Assembly (NCBI RefSeq): GCF_007748115.1
Contig: NZ_CP036289.1
Coordinates: 992,001 to 1,056,000 of the forward strand
Length of the DNA stretch: 64,000 bases
Direction of reading: 5' to 3'
From: Bremerella volcania
GTDB taxonomy: Bacteria > Planctomycetota > Planctomycetia > Pirellulales > Pirellulaceae
Position numbers and translations under genes: made by a program. The notes below the pieces were generated by a model that was not told the DNA's origin, did not search any database, and saw only the letters and a list, made by a program, of their open reading frames with translations. Shown piece by piece: positions 56,173-64,000 of this stretch. The first letter of the stretch is position 1. Each line of letters begins with the position of its first letter.

Positions 56173-59100
56173 TCAACTCCCGCGCAGGGCCGGAACAATA
56201 TTCCCTTTCAACGCCGAACGGACCGCCAAGCTACTGCTGACGATACCGACAACCAGGATCACACCTAACATGCCCCCCAGCGAAGCAAAGGGAATCGACG
56301 CGTTGCCAAACACCATATGCGGCACGACCGTGACCAAGGCCGAGATCACCCCCGTCGCCAGCCCGCCCAGCAGCAGAACCATCGTCTCGCGCATCACCAG
56401 CGAGTAAAGCCGGCCGTCGGAGAACCCGGCCGCGCGAAGCAAAGCCAGTTCAGACCGCCGTTCGAGAATCGTTCGCAGCTGCACGGCTGCCAGGCCAAAC
56501 GTTCCCAGCAGTAGCCCGAGCGCCCCCAGGCTTTGGAACGTCGACAGGTAAGTGTTCTGCACTGCTAGAAGGCTGGTCAAAATCTTCTCAGCCGATGTGA
56601 TGTCGAAACCTTGGTCTGCCAGGCGATTCTCCAGGATGTCGCGAACTTCTTCCTCTTTCCCTTCCGGCGTGCGAATGAGGAACATCTCGTAGCCACTCAC
56701 ATCGGGGTAACTCGCTAGGAAGTTGGCCTCGCTGATCAGCAAGTTCCCTTGGAAGACGCAATTGGAAAGCAAACCCGCGACAACGTACCTCGTCTCGCGG
56801 CCGTCGTCTTCGGTGGTGGTGAACTCTTCGCCGATGCCGCCATATAAGTGCAAGGCATACATGGCGGTGTTGTTGTCGAGCACCACGGGAATCGGCTCGG
56901 TGATGCCATCGGCTTTTTCTGCTAGAACTTCCCATTTCGACTCGCCGCTGGTCGCGGCCGAAGCGACCCAGTCGAAGTGCGTTACATCGGACTGGGCGTA
57001 ATACTGCATCATGCTCGGCGTCACGCCCAGCACGCGAGGACTGTTCGATTGGTAGAGGTTCAAACAACTGGCATCGTCGCCGGGTTGAACCCTCAGGGAG
57101 AGAATCGTGGTCGACTTTAGTTGTTGGTCTTCCTCATCGCTGAAGCCTGTCTCCAGGCGGCCTTCCGGCGTGTTGAGATCGCGGTACAGCGGCTGGGAAC
57201 TCTCCGCAATCAGATTCATCCCGCCCGAGCCGGTGTCGGTCGGCGAAAGCCGGAAAGCCCCGATCGCCACGATTAAGAACGCGGCCGACGCGATCAAGCC
57301 GATCGTCAGCGTGCTGCGGCCTGGGTTACGGGCCGCATTGCTCAGGGCCAGTTGCCCGAGGCTAAACGAACTTTCGCGGCCTGACCCGGCACCGCTGCGC
57401 AGCATGTGCCAAAGCAGCAGCAGGCAGGCAGTCAGAACCAATGCTCCAGAGCCGAAGAACGCCCCGGCCTGGGCTTCCCCTCCGAGACCAGCGGCGAGAA
57501 ATGACAGGCCAACGGCACCCAGCGCACAAGCGATTCCGGCGAACATGGCCCAGCGGATAGGCTTGCCGAACGTTATTTGCGTATCGGTGGTGCTTCCCTG
57601 CAACAGCCCCCGTACTGAAAGCTTCTTCAGACCACGCATGCCGAAGAAAATCGTCAGCAGACAAACGAGCGAACCGCTCACCAGGCCGATCAGTAGACTG
57701 CTGGGGTTATCCAGGTGCAGCGTCAGAAACGGCGTCACGACCGCCCCCAACCACCACGTTCGCAGCCCCACCAGCATCAGCCAGGCATAGCCGATGCCGA
57801 TGATCACGCCGGCGATGCTACCGACCAGGGCAATCAGCCCGGCCTCGCGCATCAGAAGGCCCTGCGTGACCTTGCGGTTGAGGCCGACCGCTTGCAGCAG
57901 GCCGATCTGCTGGCTTCGCTGTTCGAGCCCCAGGCGAAACAGCAGCGACACCAGCATGATGGCCGAACCGATAATGAACATCGAGAACCCCATGAACAAC
58001 ACGTTGAACGGAGTGGTCCCGGCTGCGGCACGCAGGGCATCCTGGCGTACCGTTAAGAGGCGAAAACCAAGTTCGCTGCGATGCGAAGCCAAGGCGTCTT
58101 CGATCTTCGTTTGCAGGGCATGCTCGTCGGTGTACTGTTCGCCGAAAAAGCGGAACGCAGTCACTTCACCGAAGCGGCTTCCCCACAGCTCTTGCCCCGT
58201 TTCGAGCGCGACGAACGCTTTGGGGGTGGTGCGGTAGTTGTCCCAATACTCTTCGTCGTCTCCATCGACGCGCGAGTTGTCGTACGGAAACGGAGGGTCC
58301 CAGTCGTCGATCGAGTCTTGATCGGTGATTCCCTTCACGACCGGCGTGTAATCGGGATCGTTTGCCGTGGTGGGTGCCTTGTCGAACACCGGCGGACGAC
58401 TCCGGCGGAAGGGCTGATCCGGCTCGGTCAGCGGCGTGATCGCCGCCAGGCGAAACGTTCGACCGATCTCCTGGGCCACGCCATGCGAACTTTCTGGCGC
58501 GAAATATTGCAGGTAGATCGTATCTCCTGGCTTCAGTTTTGATTGCTGCTTTGCCTCTTCGTCGCTCAGGTCGGGGTTGGCCTTCTGCAGCTTCTTGGCC
58601 TGGGCACTGGCGAGGTGCTCGGCCGTCCACGAGTTAAGGACGATTTCATTCTTGCCGATCTTTTCGATCGGTTTGCCGTCCTGATCAACCAGTGGGTAGT
58701 CGAGGCCGCTGAACTGCAAGGCCGTGACGGTGGAGTAGGGGATGGAACTCTTGTCTTCCCCGTCGGGTACTTCACCGACCCCGATCGACGTGGCCAGGTA
58801 GGTGAACGTCGGATGGGCATCTCCTTCGAAGGCTCTCTCGACGGCATCCGCCGCGGCATTGCCAAAGATCATCCGGCTACTGGTCAGTTGCCAATAGTCG
58901 TAGATCGTTTTCTGCTGGAACGTTTGCTCGACCTTCGTCAGTTCGAAGTTGTAGTCGGCCAGCGTCAGAAACAGCTTGCTGAGATCGAGCGTTTGTCCAT
59001 CGGGGTGGCTCACCAGGACGGCGTTGACGCGATCGTCTTGTTCCAAAGCATCTTGCAGGGCGGCCTTCGAGGCATACGCATTGAGCGGCAACTGCTGCGT

Positions 59101-59712
59101 GGGATGCATGCCGAAACGCCCGAGTCCTTCGGCCGGAATCACCGCTTTTACGGTCAATCGCGGCAGGCTTTGCGTTTCCGCCGTCTTGCGTCCCAGGGGA
59201 CTATCGGCTGGTACATCGTTACCGCCTGGCAGACGCAGCGTGACGAGGTCTCCCTGCTTCACACCTAGCTCATCGGCCAGCGGCTGGTTGAGGATGATCT
59301 CGTCGTCACTGATCTGGGTGGGCGTCCAGCCTGGGACGTCCCCCAGTTTCCAAAAGGCCTCATCAATGCCCAGTACCGCCAGGTTGCCGGCGACCTTGGT
59401 CGGCTCGTCGGGCTTGCTGGCTACCGTTTGCAGGGTGCCTTGCATGAGGACGATCGGAACGGTGGTGGTGTTTGCATTGTGCTGCGAGATCTGCTCGGCG
59501 ACATTCGGGCGAAAGAAGCGATCGGCGAGGAGGATTTCTTGAATCGAGCCCAATCGAGATAAGGCCAAATCACGAAGGCTACCCCTGACGGAGTCGCCGA
59601 TGATCAGGGCACCGGTGAGTACGGCCGTCGCGGCGGCGACACCCAGCAGAACGGCCAGGTTGGTTTGCCAGAACTGCTGAGCACTTCGCAGGACCAAACG
59701 CCAACGATTCAT
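56173..59712 (-). CDS. FtsX-like ABC transporter permease, giant form
   Basis: 1,179 residues. A membrane segment near the start (about 17-42, LAVLLGVAAATAVLTGALIIGDS), a long extracytoplasmic region, three segments in the middle (about 560-700: FNVLFMGFSMFIIGSAIMLVS; GLIALVGSIAGVIIGIGYAWL; LLIGLVSGSLVCLLTIFF), further segments around 730-830, and a final FtsX-type cluster (about 1040-1170, with LAALRAAGFSD-like LALLRAAGFSDGRLYSLVMRE). The LEQRSQQIGLLQAVG and LERRSELALLRAAG loops are the coupling-type helices typical of MacB/LolCE permeases, and two of them are present, so the protein is an internal FtsX duplication. AAGGAGG precedes the ATG by 9-15 bases. It follows the LolD-like ATPase by 19 bases and works with it, probably in envelope lipid, lipoprotein or peptide export. 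Confidence 0.9.
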   Translation of the reverse strand: MNRWRLVLRSAQQFWQTNLAVLLGVAAATAVLTGALIIGDSVRGSLRDLALSRLGSIQEILLADRFFRPNVAEQISQHNANTTTVPIVLMQGTLQTVASKPDEPTKVAGNLAVLGIDEAFWKLGDVPGWTPTQISDDEIILNQPLADELGVKQGDLVTLRLPGGNDVPADSPLGRKTAETQSLPRLTVKAVIPAEGLGRFGMHPTQQLPLNAYASKAALQDALEQDDRVNAVLVSHPDGQTLDLSKLFLTLADYNFELTKVEQTFQQKTIYDYWQLTSSRMIFGNAAADAVERAFEGDAHPTFTYLATSIGVGEVPDGEDKSSIPYSTVTALQFSGLDYPLVDQDGKPIEKIGKNEIVLNSWTAEHLASAQAKKLQKANPDLSDEEAKQQSKLKPGDTIYLQYFAPESSHGVAQEIGRTFRLAAITPLTEPDQPFRRSRPPVFDKAPTTANDPDYTPVVKGITDQDSIDDWDPPFPYDNSRVDGDDEEYWDNYRTTPKAFVALETGQELWGSRFGEVTAFRFFGEQYTDEHALQTKIEDALASHRSELGFRLLTVRQDALRAAAGTTPFNVLFMGFSMFIIGSAIMLVSLLFRLGLEQRSQQIGLLQAVGLNRKVTQGLLMREAGLIALVGSIAGVIIGIGYAWLMLVGLRTWWLGAVVTPFLTLHLDNPSSLLIGLVSGSLVCLLTIFFGMRGLKKLSVRGLLQGSTTDTQITFGKPIRWAMFAGIACALGAVGLSFLAAGLGGEAQAGAFFGSGALVLTACLLLLWHMLRSGAGSGRESSFSLGQLALSNAARNPGRSTLTIGLIASAAFLIVAIGAFRLSPTDTGSGGMNLIAESSQPLYRDLNTPEGRLETGFSDEEDQQLKSTTILSLRVQPGDDASCLNLYQSNSPRVLGVTPSMMQYYAQSDVTHFDWVASAATSGESKWEVLAEKADGITEPIPVVLDNNTAMYALHLYGGIGEEFTTTEDDGRETRYVVAGLLSNCVFQGNLLISEANFLASYPDVSGYEMFLIRTPEGKEEEVRDILENRLADQGFDITSAEKILTSLLAVQNTYLSTFQSLGALGLLLGTFGLAAVQLRTILERRSELALLRAAGFSDGRLYSLVMRETMVLLLGGLATGVISALVTVVPHMVFGNASIPFASLGGMLGVILVVGIVSSSLAVRSALKGNIVPALRGS

Positions 59713-59731
59713 GATGGTTGCCTCCTTGGCG

Positions 59732-60424
59732 TTACGAGTGCGTGGCTGGCTGCTGCCCTTGCAGCTTGCCGTCGTCCAGTTGGTACTGCTGCTGGAAGAT
59801 CGCGGCCAGTTCCTGGCTGTGCGTGACGACGATCAAGATCGATTGTTCTTCTTTCTGCAGTTCCAGCAGCAGGTTGCCGATCGCCTCGGCGTTGGTTTTG
59901 TCGAGGTTGCCGGTAGGCTCGTCGGCCAGCAGAAGCTTGGGCTGGTGGATCAAACTGCGGGCAACGGCGACCCGTTGCCGTTCACCGCCGGAGAGTTCCG
60001 CCGAGCGGTGTTCGATCCGCTGCGAGAGACCTACCCGCTCGATGAGCATCTTGGCCCGTTCGATCTGCTGAGGCGTCGACTTGCCGCCGGCCAAGGTCGG
60101 CACGAGCACGTTTTCGAGCACGGTCAATTGCGGCAGCAGGTGATGGTCCTGGAAGATGAAGCCGATGTTCTCACTGCGAAACCGGGCCAGGTCGACCTCG
60201 CTGAGCGTGAAGGGATCTTTCCCATCGAGCGTGATGCTGCCGGAGGTGGGTTCTTCGAGCGTTCCGATGCAATAGAGCAGGGTACTCTTGCCGCAGCCGC
60301 TGGGCCCCAGGATCGCGGTGCTTTCACCTAGGGAAAGCGAGAGGGATACCTCCCGCAGGACTTTCAGGGATTCGGCCCGGGTCGGGTACTCTTTGGCCAA
60401 CTGCTTGATTTCCAGGTCTGCCAT
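59732..60424 (-). CDS. LolD/MacB-type ABC transporter ATPase
   Basis: 230 residues. Walker A GPSGCGKST (40-48), Q-loop FIFQDHHLLPQLTVLENV, signature LSGGERQRVAVARSL and Walker B LLLADEPTGNLD, then VVTHSQELA. It is of the LolD/MacB family that pairs with FtsX-like permeases. It lies 19 bases upstream of the giant permease and 6 bases downstream of the terpene-cyclase-like gene, so all three are one operon. Confidence 0.95.
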   Translation of the reverse strand: MADLEIKQLAKEYPTRAESLKVLREVSLSLSLGESTAILGPSGCGKSTLLYCIGTLEEPTSGSITLDGKDPFTLSEVDLARFRSENIGFIFQDHHLLPQLTVLENVLVPTLAGGKSTPQQIERAKMLIERVGLSQRIEHRSAELSGGERQRVAVARSLIHQPKLLLADEPTGNLDKTNAEAIGNLLLELQKEEQSILIVVTHSQELAAIFQQQYQLDDGKLQGQQPATHS

Positions 60425-60430
60425 GATGGT

Positions 60431-61375
60431 TCATTCCAGGGTGAAGTCGTTGGGTACGTGCAGCAGGGCGAGGCTGCCCAGTCCGTAGAACGTGTATTCC
60501 ACGTCGGCCACCTCGTCCCAGGCCGCTCCGAAGAAGCCGCCGGTGTCTTGCTCGAGGCCGCGCACGTAGGTCAGCGCGTCTTCCGTTTCAATCTCGTGCA
60601 GGGCATCCAGATCGGTCAGGGTCAGCATGCCGGTGAACGTGCTCAGCACATCGGCGATGGGAATGCGGGTGTTCGCACGCAGTCCCCCTTCATCGTTTTG
60701 CATCTCGACCAGAAAGTCGAGCGTTCCTTCGATAATCTCTTCGGTCAGGCTATCGAGGATCCGCAGCGCCCCGATCGCGGCGGCCGTCGGATTGGTGCCG
60801 GCCCTTTTGCTGGCTCGGATCTCGCGAAAGCCGCCATCCTCCGCTTGTTGCGAAAGCAGAAACGTGACCATCGCTTCGGGCTGCGGGATCGGTTGCTCGA
60901 TCAGTTGCAGGCATAAAAGCACTAGAAACGTGTGGTACGTGCTGCTGGCCATCCCTTCGGGACCCTTGGCATAGCCGCCATCTTTTCGACGCAAGGAGTT
61001 CAGCGTATCCGCGACACTTCGCCGCCAGTCGGATGAAGCACCGGCGAAGATATCGATCCCCGCGGCCGTTTCTAGCAGCTTCGCTCCGTAGATCAGCGAA
61101 AGAAAATCGACGACCCCTTCGTGCCCCGACAGCTTGGTTTGCAGGAACGCCGCAGCCTTCTCGGCGACTTCCCCATGCAGCTCGCCCAGGATGGCCAGGC
61201 TTCGTAGGCCGAAGCTGGTGTAATACAGGTCACTGGCACCTTCCCGGCCGGCAAAGCCCCCATCGACCCTCTGCTTGGCCAACAGAAACTGGGTGTGCCG
61301 CGCGCGGGTCGCCTGGTCGAGTTCGCCGATGCCGGCGGCTAGTCGCAGCGTGAGTTGTTCGTGGTAGGAAAGCAT
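60431..61375 (-). CDS. Prenyltransferase / squalene-cyclase-repeat protein
   Basis: 314 residues made of alpha-alpha barrel repeats as in geranylgeranyl transferase beta subunits: FLLAKQRVDGGFAGREGASDLYYTSFGL, LRRKDGGYAKGPEGMASSTYHTFLVL, LLSQQAEDGGFREI, FLVEMQNDEGGLRA, GLEQDTGGFFGAAWDEVADVEYTFYGLGSL. Repeats of the DGGF type followed by Y-x-T-F-x-x-L are diagnostic. In true transferases a His/Asp/Cys set binds zinc; the last repeat here has DVEYTF where a His is expected, so catalysis is doubtful. It is the first gene of an operon with an ABC ATPase and permease, an unusual pairing; it may be a binding subunit. Confidence 0.85.
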   Translation of the reverse strand: MLSYHEQLTLRLAAGIGELDQATRARHTQFLLAKQRVDGGFAGREGASDLYYTSFGLRSLAILGELHGEVAEKAAAFLQTKLSGHEGVVDFLSLIYGAKLLETAAGIDIFAGASSDWRRSVADTLNSLRRKDGGYAKGPEGMASSTYHTFLVLLCLQLIEQPIPQPEAMVTFLLSQQAEDGGFREIRASKRAGTNPTAAAIGALRILDSLTEEIIEGTLDFLVEMQNDEGGLRANTRIPIADVLSTFTGMLTLTDLDALHEIETEDALTYVRGLEQDTGGFFGAAWDEVADVEYTFYGLGSLALLHVPNDFTLE

Positions 61376-61408
61376 GAAGCAGTGGCTGTCGCGCGAAGGA
61401 TTATCTCT

Positions 61409-61586
61409 CGTCCCCTCTCCCTCGCAGGGAAAGGGCTAGGGTGAGAGTTTGCTGAGCGACGTTAGTCTAACATCGTCTGTCAATGTACTGCATTAATCGT
61501 TGGGAACTCAGGCGGCGACTCTATTCCATTCCGGCGACACGTCCCCTCACCCTAACCCTCTAACCCGCAGACGGGGGCTAGGGGAC
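61409..61586. repeat. Two REP-like palindromic sequences
   Basis: Element 1 (61409-61445) starts CGTCCCCTC and folds as CCCTCTCCCT-CGC-AGGGAAAGGG. Element 2 (61540-61586) starts with the same CGTCCCCTC and is closed by GTCCCCT/AGGGGAC arms. Such CCCTCACCCTAACCC palindromes are widespread short intergenic repeats of bacteria. They sit between the terpene-cyclase-like gene and the thioesterase gene. No T-run marks either as a clear terminator. Confidence 0.65.
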
Positions 61587-61587
61587 A

Positions 61588-62022
61588 TTAGGTGGTGGCG
61601 GTCTGATCGACGAAGGGCTCTAGTTTTTCTTTGAACCACTCGGGGATTTCCATGCTCTTGGGAGCGTGACCGGGACGAACCTGGCAGCAGACGGCAGTCA
61701 TGGTTCCTTCCGCGAAGGTCAGTTCGTCACGCTCGAAATGGAAACGATACGTCACGCTCCGCGAGCCGATCCGGGCAATGGTCAGCGAAACGTCCAGCAC
61801 GTCCTCGAACTTGGCCGGGCCGCGGTAGTCGCAATCGACAGATACCCGGGGCCAGCTCATCGACGTGTCTTCCAACTGGTGATGAACGCTGAGTCCCAGC
61901 GAACGCAGGAATTCGTGCTCGACCTGTTCCATGTAAATCAGAAAGGCCGAAAAGTGCACGATGCCGGCAGCATCCGTATCTCGGAATTCGACGCGGCGGG
62001 TCGTTTGAAAGGTTTGCGACAT
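61588..62022 (-). CDS. YbgC-type acyl-CoA thioesterase
   Basis: 144 residues from the ATG at 62022 (MSQTFQTTRRVEF), with AGGAG 7 bases upstream. The hot-dog fold signature VEFRDTDAAGIVHFSAFLIYMEQVEHEFLRSLG contains the catalytic Asp (FRDTD) and the helical HFSAF(L) part, and RVSVDCDYRGPAKFED follows, as in YbgC/4-hydroxybenzoyl-CoA thioesterases. It hydrolyses acyl-CoA or acyl-ACP thioesters; the acyl group cannot be told. The tol-pal genes that often flank ybgC are not nearby. Confidence 0.92.
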   Translation of the reverse strand: MSQTFQTTRRVEFRDTDAAGIVHFSAFLIYMEQVEHEFLRSLGLSVHHQLEDTSMSWPRVSVDCDYRGPAKFEDVLDVSLTIARIGSRSVTYRFHFERDELTFAEGTMTAVCCQVRPGHAPKSMEIPEWFKEKLEPFVDQTATT

Positions 62023-62110
62023 GGTGTTCTCCTGGTCCCATTGTTGGCACTTATGGCCGGTAATCAATATGAGGCAACCAGAGGGCGACCAGAGAACAAG
62101 AGGAAAGCAG

Positions 62111-62142
62111 GGTGCTCCAGAGAGATTTCTCTCTGGGGCACC
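62111..62142. terminator. Strong hairpin between rpsR and thioesterase genes
   Basis: A 15-bp stem with one wobble pair (GGTGCTCCAGAGAGA/TCTCTCTGGGGCACC, 2-nt loop). It is the second of two hairpins after rpsR. It has no T-run; it may be a mobile palindrome or stabilise the 3' end. Confidence 0.55.
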
Positions 62143-62157
62143 CCCACTGGGGCGCAT

Positions 62158-62195
62158 GAAAAAAGCCTGCTCTCTTTGTCGAAAGCAGGCTTTTG
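62158..62195 (-). terminator. Intrinsic terminator of rpsR
   Basis: Stem AAAAGCCTGCT/AGCAGGCTTTT with a T-rich 3' side (CTTTTTTC) when read on the minus strand. It lies 31 bases after the rpsR stop codon. Confidence 0.88.
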
Positions 62196-62226
62196 GGTAT
62201 CCGGGGGCGGATGTTCCAATCAGGAA

Positions 62227-62496
62227 CTAGTCCTTGACGTAAGCCAACAGGGCCATGAAGCGGGCACGTTTGATGGCCTGCGTAACGGCGTGTTGGCTGA
62301 CCGCGGTGCAACCGCTCTTGCGACGACCGACAATACGACCGTGACGATTGGTCAGCTTCTTGAGCAGTTCCACGTCCTTGTAGTCCACGAACATCGGACG
62401 CGGACGCTTGCCATCGACGAAGATCGGATCCTTTTTGGATACACGAGCTTTGGTCTTGGCACGCTTACGGGCTTTGGTCTTATTGGCTGGTCTCAT
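62227..62496 (-). CDS. rpsR: Ribosomal protein bS18
   Basis: 89 residues from the ATG at 62496 (MRPANKTKARKRAK), with AAAGAGA 5 bases upstream. The bS18 core FVDYKDVELLKKLTNRHGRIVGRRKSGCTAVSQHAVTQAIKRARFMALLAYV is unmistakable. It is a 30S subunit protein that binds bS6. In many bacteria rpsR sits between rpsF and rplI; here it stands alone with its own terminator, flanked by a thioesterase and a cytochrome gene. Confidence 0.97.
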   Translation of the reverse strand: MRPANKTKARKRAKTKARVSKKDPIFVDGKRPRPMFVDYKDVELLKKLTNRHGRIVGRRKSGCTAVSQHAVTQAIKRARFMALLAYVKD

Positions 62497-62776
62497 AATT
62501 CTCTTTCGGGCGTTTCTGGCCACATGCTGACGTGGCAACGTTCGATATGACTTAGGTTTAGGGGCTGGTAGCTCCCTAACCTCGGATTTCCTTCGAGTGG
62601 AAACTCAAGATTTTATAACTCACCGGGCGAAGTCGCAACCCCCAATGACAGAATCACGTTGTTTCGGGTGATACGACGACGCCAATAGCAGTCGCAGTCT
62701 CTTTCTGCGGTTCTGCTTCCATCCCCATGGCGACGTCGCCGTGACACCCAAAACATTGTGGTAGTAACAACTTGCG

Positions 62777-64000
62777 TTACTCCGCAGCCTCCGCGGTGAC
62801 TGCCATGACGACCGGGGCCGTATTGTCGTTGCCTTTGACCAGGTCGATCGTCTTGACCGGCTTCGCTTCGCTGGGACGAACGGCCAGGTAACGGATCTGG
62901 CGACCAGCCAGGTCGAAGGCGAACTTCGACTCCGGCACGTCGACGCGGCGGATGTAGTCCGCGATGTGAACGCCGTTTTTCAGTTCATGATCCTCGGTCG
63001 TGCCGTCCTCGTAGTGGAAGCGGACGATCATCGAGGTCGTCTGCTTGTCGCTGTAGGGGAACGCCCAACCGGCGACGCCACCCAGGATGTGCACCACCTT
63101 GAGCGGCATGTTGCACGGCAGCGAGACCGATTTGGGCATCTTCGGCGGCAAGTAGCCACTCGGGCCGTACAGCATCACGACATTCGGCTTGGAGGTTCCC
63201 TGCGGATCGACCAGTTGGAACGGCACCCCTTCGACCGTCTTGGGAGACCAATCGTCGAAGACCAACGTTTCGACCGGGGCGTCCTTCGAGATGAACATCC
63301 CTTCGGTGCTGACCGCCGTGGCGACCTTTTCCAGCGGCAGAGGAACGAACTTGCCACGTTGGGTGAGGAAGGCCAGCAGGTCTTCAAATTCCTTCGGCTT
63401 GATCTGCTTCTCGAAACCGACCGGCATCAGTGACTGAGGCGTTCCCAGCAGTTCGTCGATGTCTTCCCGCAGGATCGATTGCTGTTTGCCTTCGGCGTCG
63501 ACCAGTTCAATGGCCGTCCGGCTTTCCGAGGCGAGCAGGCCGCTCAGCACGCGTCCGTCCATGGTGGCCACCATGTAGGTGCGGTAGTTCGACTCGACGC
63601 TGCGGTTGGGGTCGAGGATTTCGGTCAGCAGTTGCGACTTCGGATGCACGGCCATCCCGGTCAGGTCGGGACCGATCTTCGAGCCTTCGCCGCTGTGCAC
63701 GTGGCACTTCGAGCATTCCCGCTTGAAGACCAGCTTGCCGGCGGCGGCATCCCCCTTGGCTTCGGTCGTCGCCCACAGTTCCTTGATCACCTTCTGACGA
63801 TCCGCGTTGGGCAGAGCCCCACCGCGAGCGAACATCTCTTCGGCCTTCTTACGCAGGTTCTTATCAGGATGCTGCGAAAGGGCCTGACGCTGGTCAAGCG
63901 CCAGTTCGTTCAGTTGGATCACCCCTTTGTCCATCGAAGCAAGCAGATCGGCGGTCCAGGCCGGGCGACCCAGCAATAGGCTGATGGCCTCCTTGCGGGC
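62777..64000 (-). CDS. PVC-type c cytochrome (N-terminal part beyond the window)
   Basis: At least 407 residues; the frame stays open through the right edge, so this is the C-terminal part of a larger protein. The visible part has helical repeats, then the haem c motif CSKCH with the following GPDLTGMAVHPKSQLLTEILDPNRSVESNY, the hallmark of the PVC-type haem-binding domain. After it comes a beta-rich C-terminal region (about 230 residues) that ends with VVMAVTAEAAE. Such proteins often carry an N-terminal dehydrogenase-like propeller and HEAT repeats, act in the periplasm and are massively expanded in planctomycetes; substrate unknown. Confidence 0.92.
   Translation of the reverse strand, partial: ARKEAISLLLGRPAWTADLLASMDKGVIQLNELALDQRQALSQHPDKNLRKKAEEMFARGGALPNADRQKVIKELWATTEAKGDAAAGKLVFKRECSKCHVHSGEGSKIGPDLTGMAVHPKSQLLTEILDPNRSVESNYRTYMVATMDGRVLSGLLASESRTAIELVDAEGKQQSILREDIDELLGTPQSLMPVGFEKQIKPKEFEDLLAFLTQRGKFVPLPLEKVATAVSTEGMFISKDAPVETLVFDDWSPKTVEGVPFQLVDPQGTSKPNVVMLYGPSGYLPPKMPKSVSLPCNMPLKVVHILGGVAGWAFPYSDKQTTSMIVRFHYEDGTTEDHELKNGVHIADYIRRVDVPESKFAFDLAGRQIRYLAVRPSEAKPVKTIDLVKGNDNTAPVVMAVTAEAAE

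Overview
The window looks like chromosomal DNA of a planctomycete, most likely of the Pirellulaceae/Blastopirellula type. The clues are a DUF1559 prepilin-like protein followed by a small Gly/Cys lipoprotein, a PVC-type cytochrome with a CSKCH haem site, a protein with an SHD1-like domain, a very large Ser/Thr kinase carrying WD40 repeats, and a giant beta-strand-repeat surface protein. Heptose genes (hldE, waaF-like) indicate a Gram-negative style outer membrane. No rRNA, tRNA, CRISPR array, transposase or integrase was recognised.

Layout. (1) 1-9194: the 3' part of a giant repeat protein that enters from the left edge, with 25 units of exactly 78 aa in register. (2) 9395-38028: a large accessory block dominated by type VI secretion (T6SS) parts and phospho-signalling. 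It holds a zinc-ribbon/kinase/WD40 protein, two FHA proteins that share a C-terminal domain, PAAR, VgrG, Hcp, a fused TssB-TssC sheath protein, two giant membrane-anchored proteins with caspase-like folds whose catalytic Cys is missing (one also has a vWA domain), a Cys-rich HEAT-like lipoprotein and a PKMT-like methyltransferase. The T6SS membrane complex, most of the baseplate and the ClpV ATPase are not in the window. (3) 38165-47171: mixed genes: a deoxyhypusine synthase-family enzyme, a DUF456 membrane protein, a lipoprotein plus DUF1559 pair, a DUF1697 protein, two tandem monooxygenase-fold membrane proteins, a peptidoglycan-binding/L,D-transpeptidase-like protein and an SHD1-type secreted protein. 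(4) 47484-56061: metabolic and envelope genes: glycogen phosphorylase, an acyl-CoA dehydrogenase-like protein, APS kinase, a BON protein, a heptosyltransferase, HldE, and two small genes. (5) 56173-61375: an operon of a terpene-cyclase-like repeat protein, a LolD-like ATPase and a giant FtsX-like permease. (6) 61588-64000: a thioesterase, ribosomal protein bS18 and the C-terminal part of a PVC cytochrome that leaves through the right edge.

How the genes may work together (inference). The kinase has eight near-identical QT-[IVL]-x-[LI] motifs in its N-terminal linker. Their T+3 position fits what FHA domains read on phosphothreonine, and two FHA proteins are encoded beside the T6SS parts. This suggests a kinase-scaffold-FHA circuit that controls the secretion apparatus. 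The two inactive caspase-like giants are single-pass membrane proteins with large extracytoplasmic parts, lying between the Hcp/VgrG/PAAR genes and the sheath gene, so they may be part of, or regulated with, the same machine. Most minus-strand genes in this block have their own intrinsic terminators, so it is a set of small transcription units rather than one long operon.
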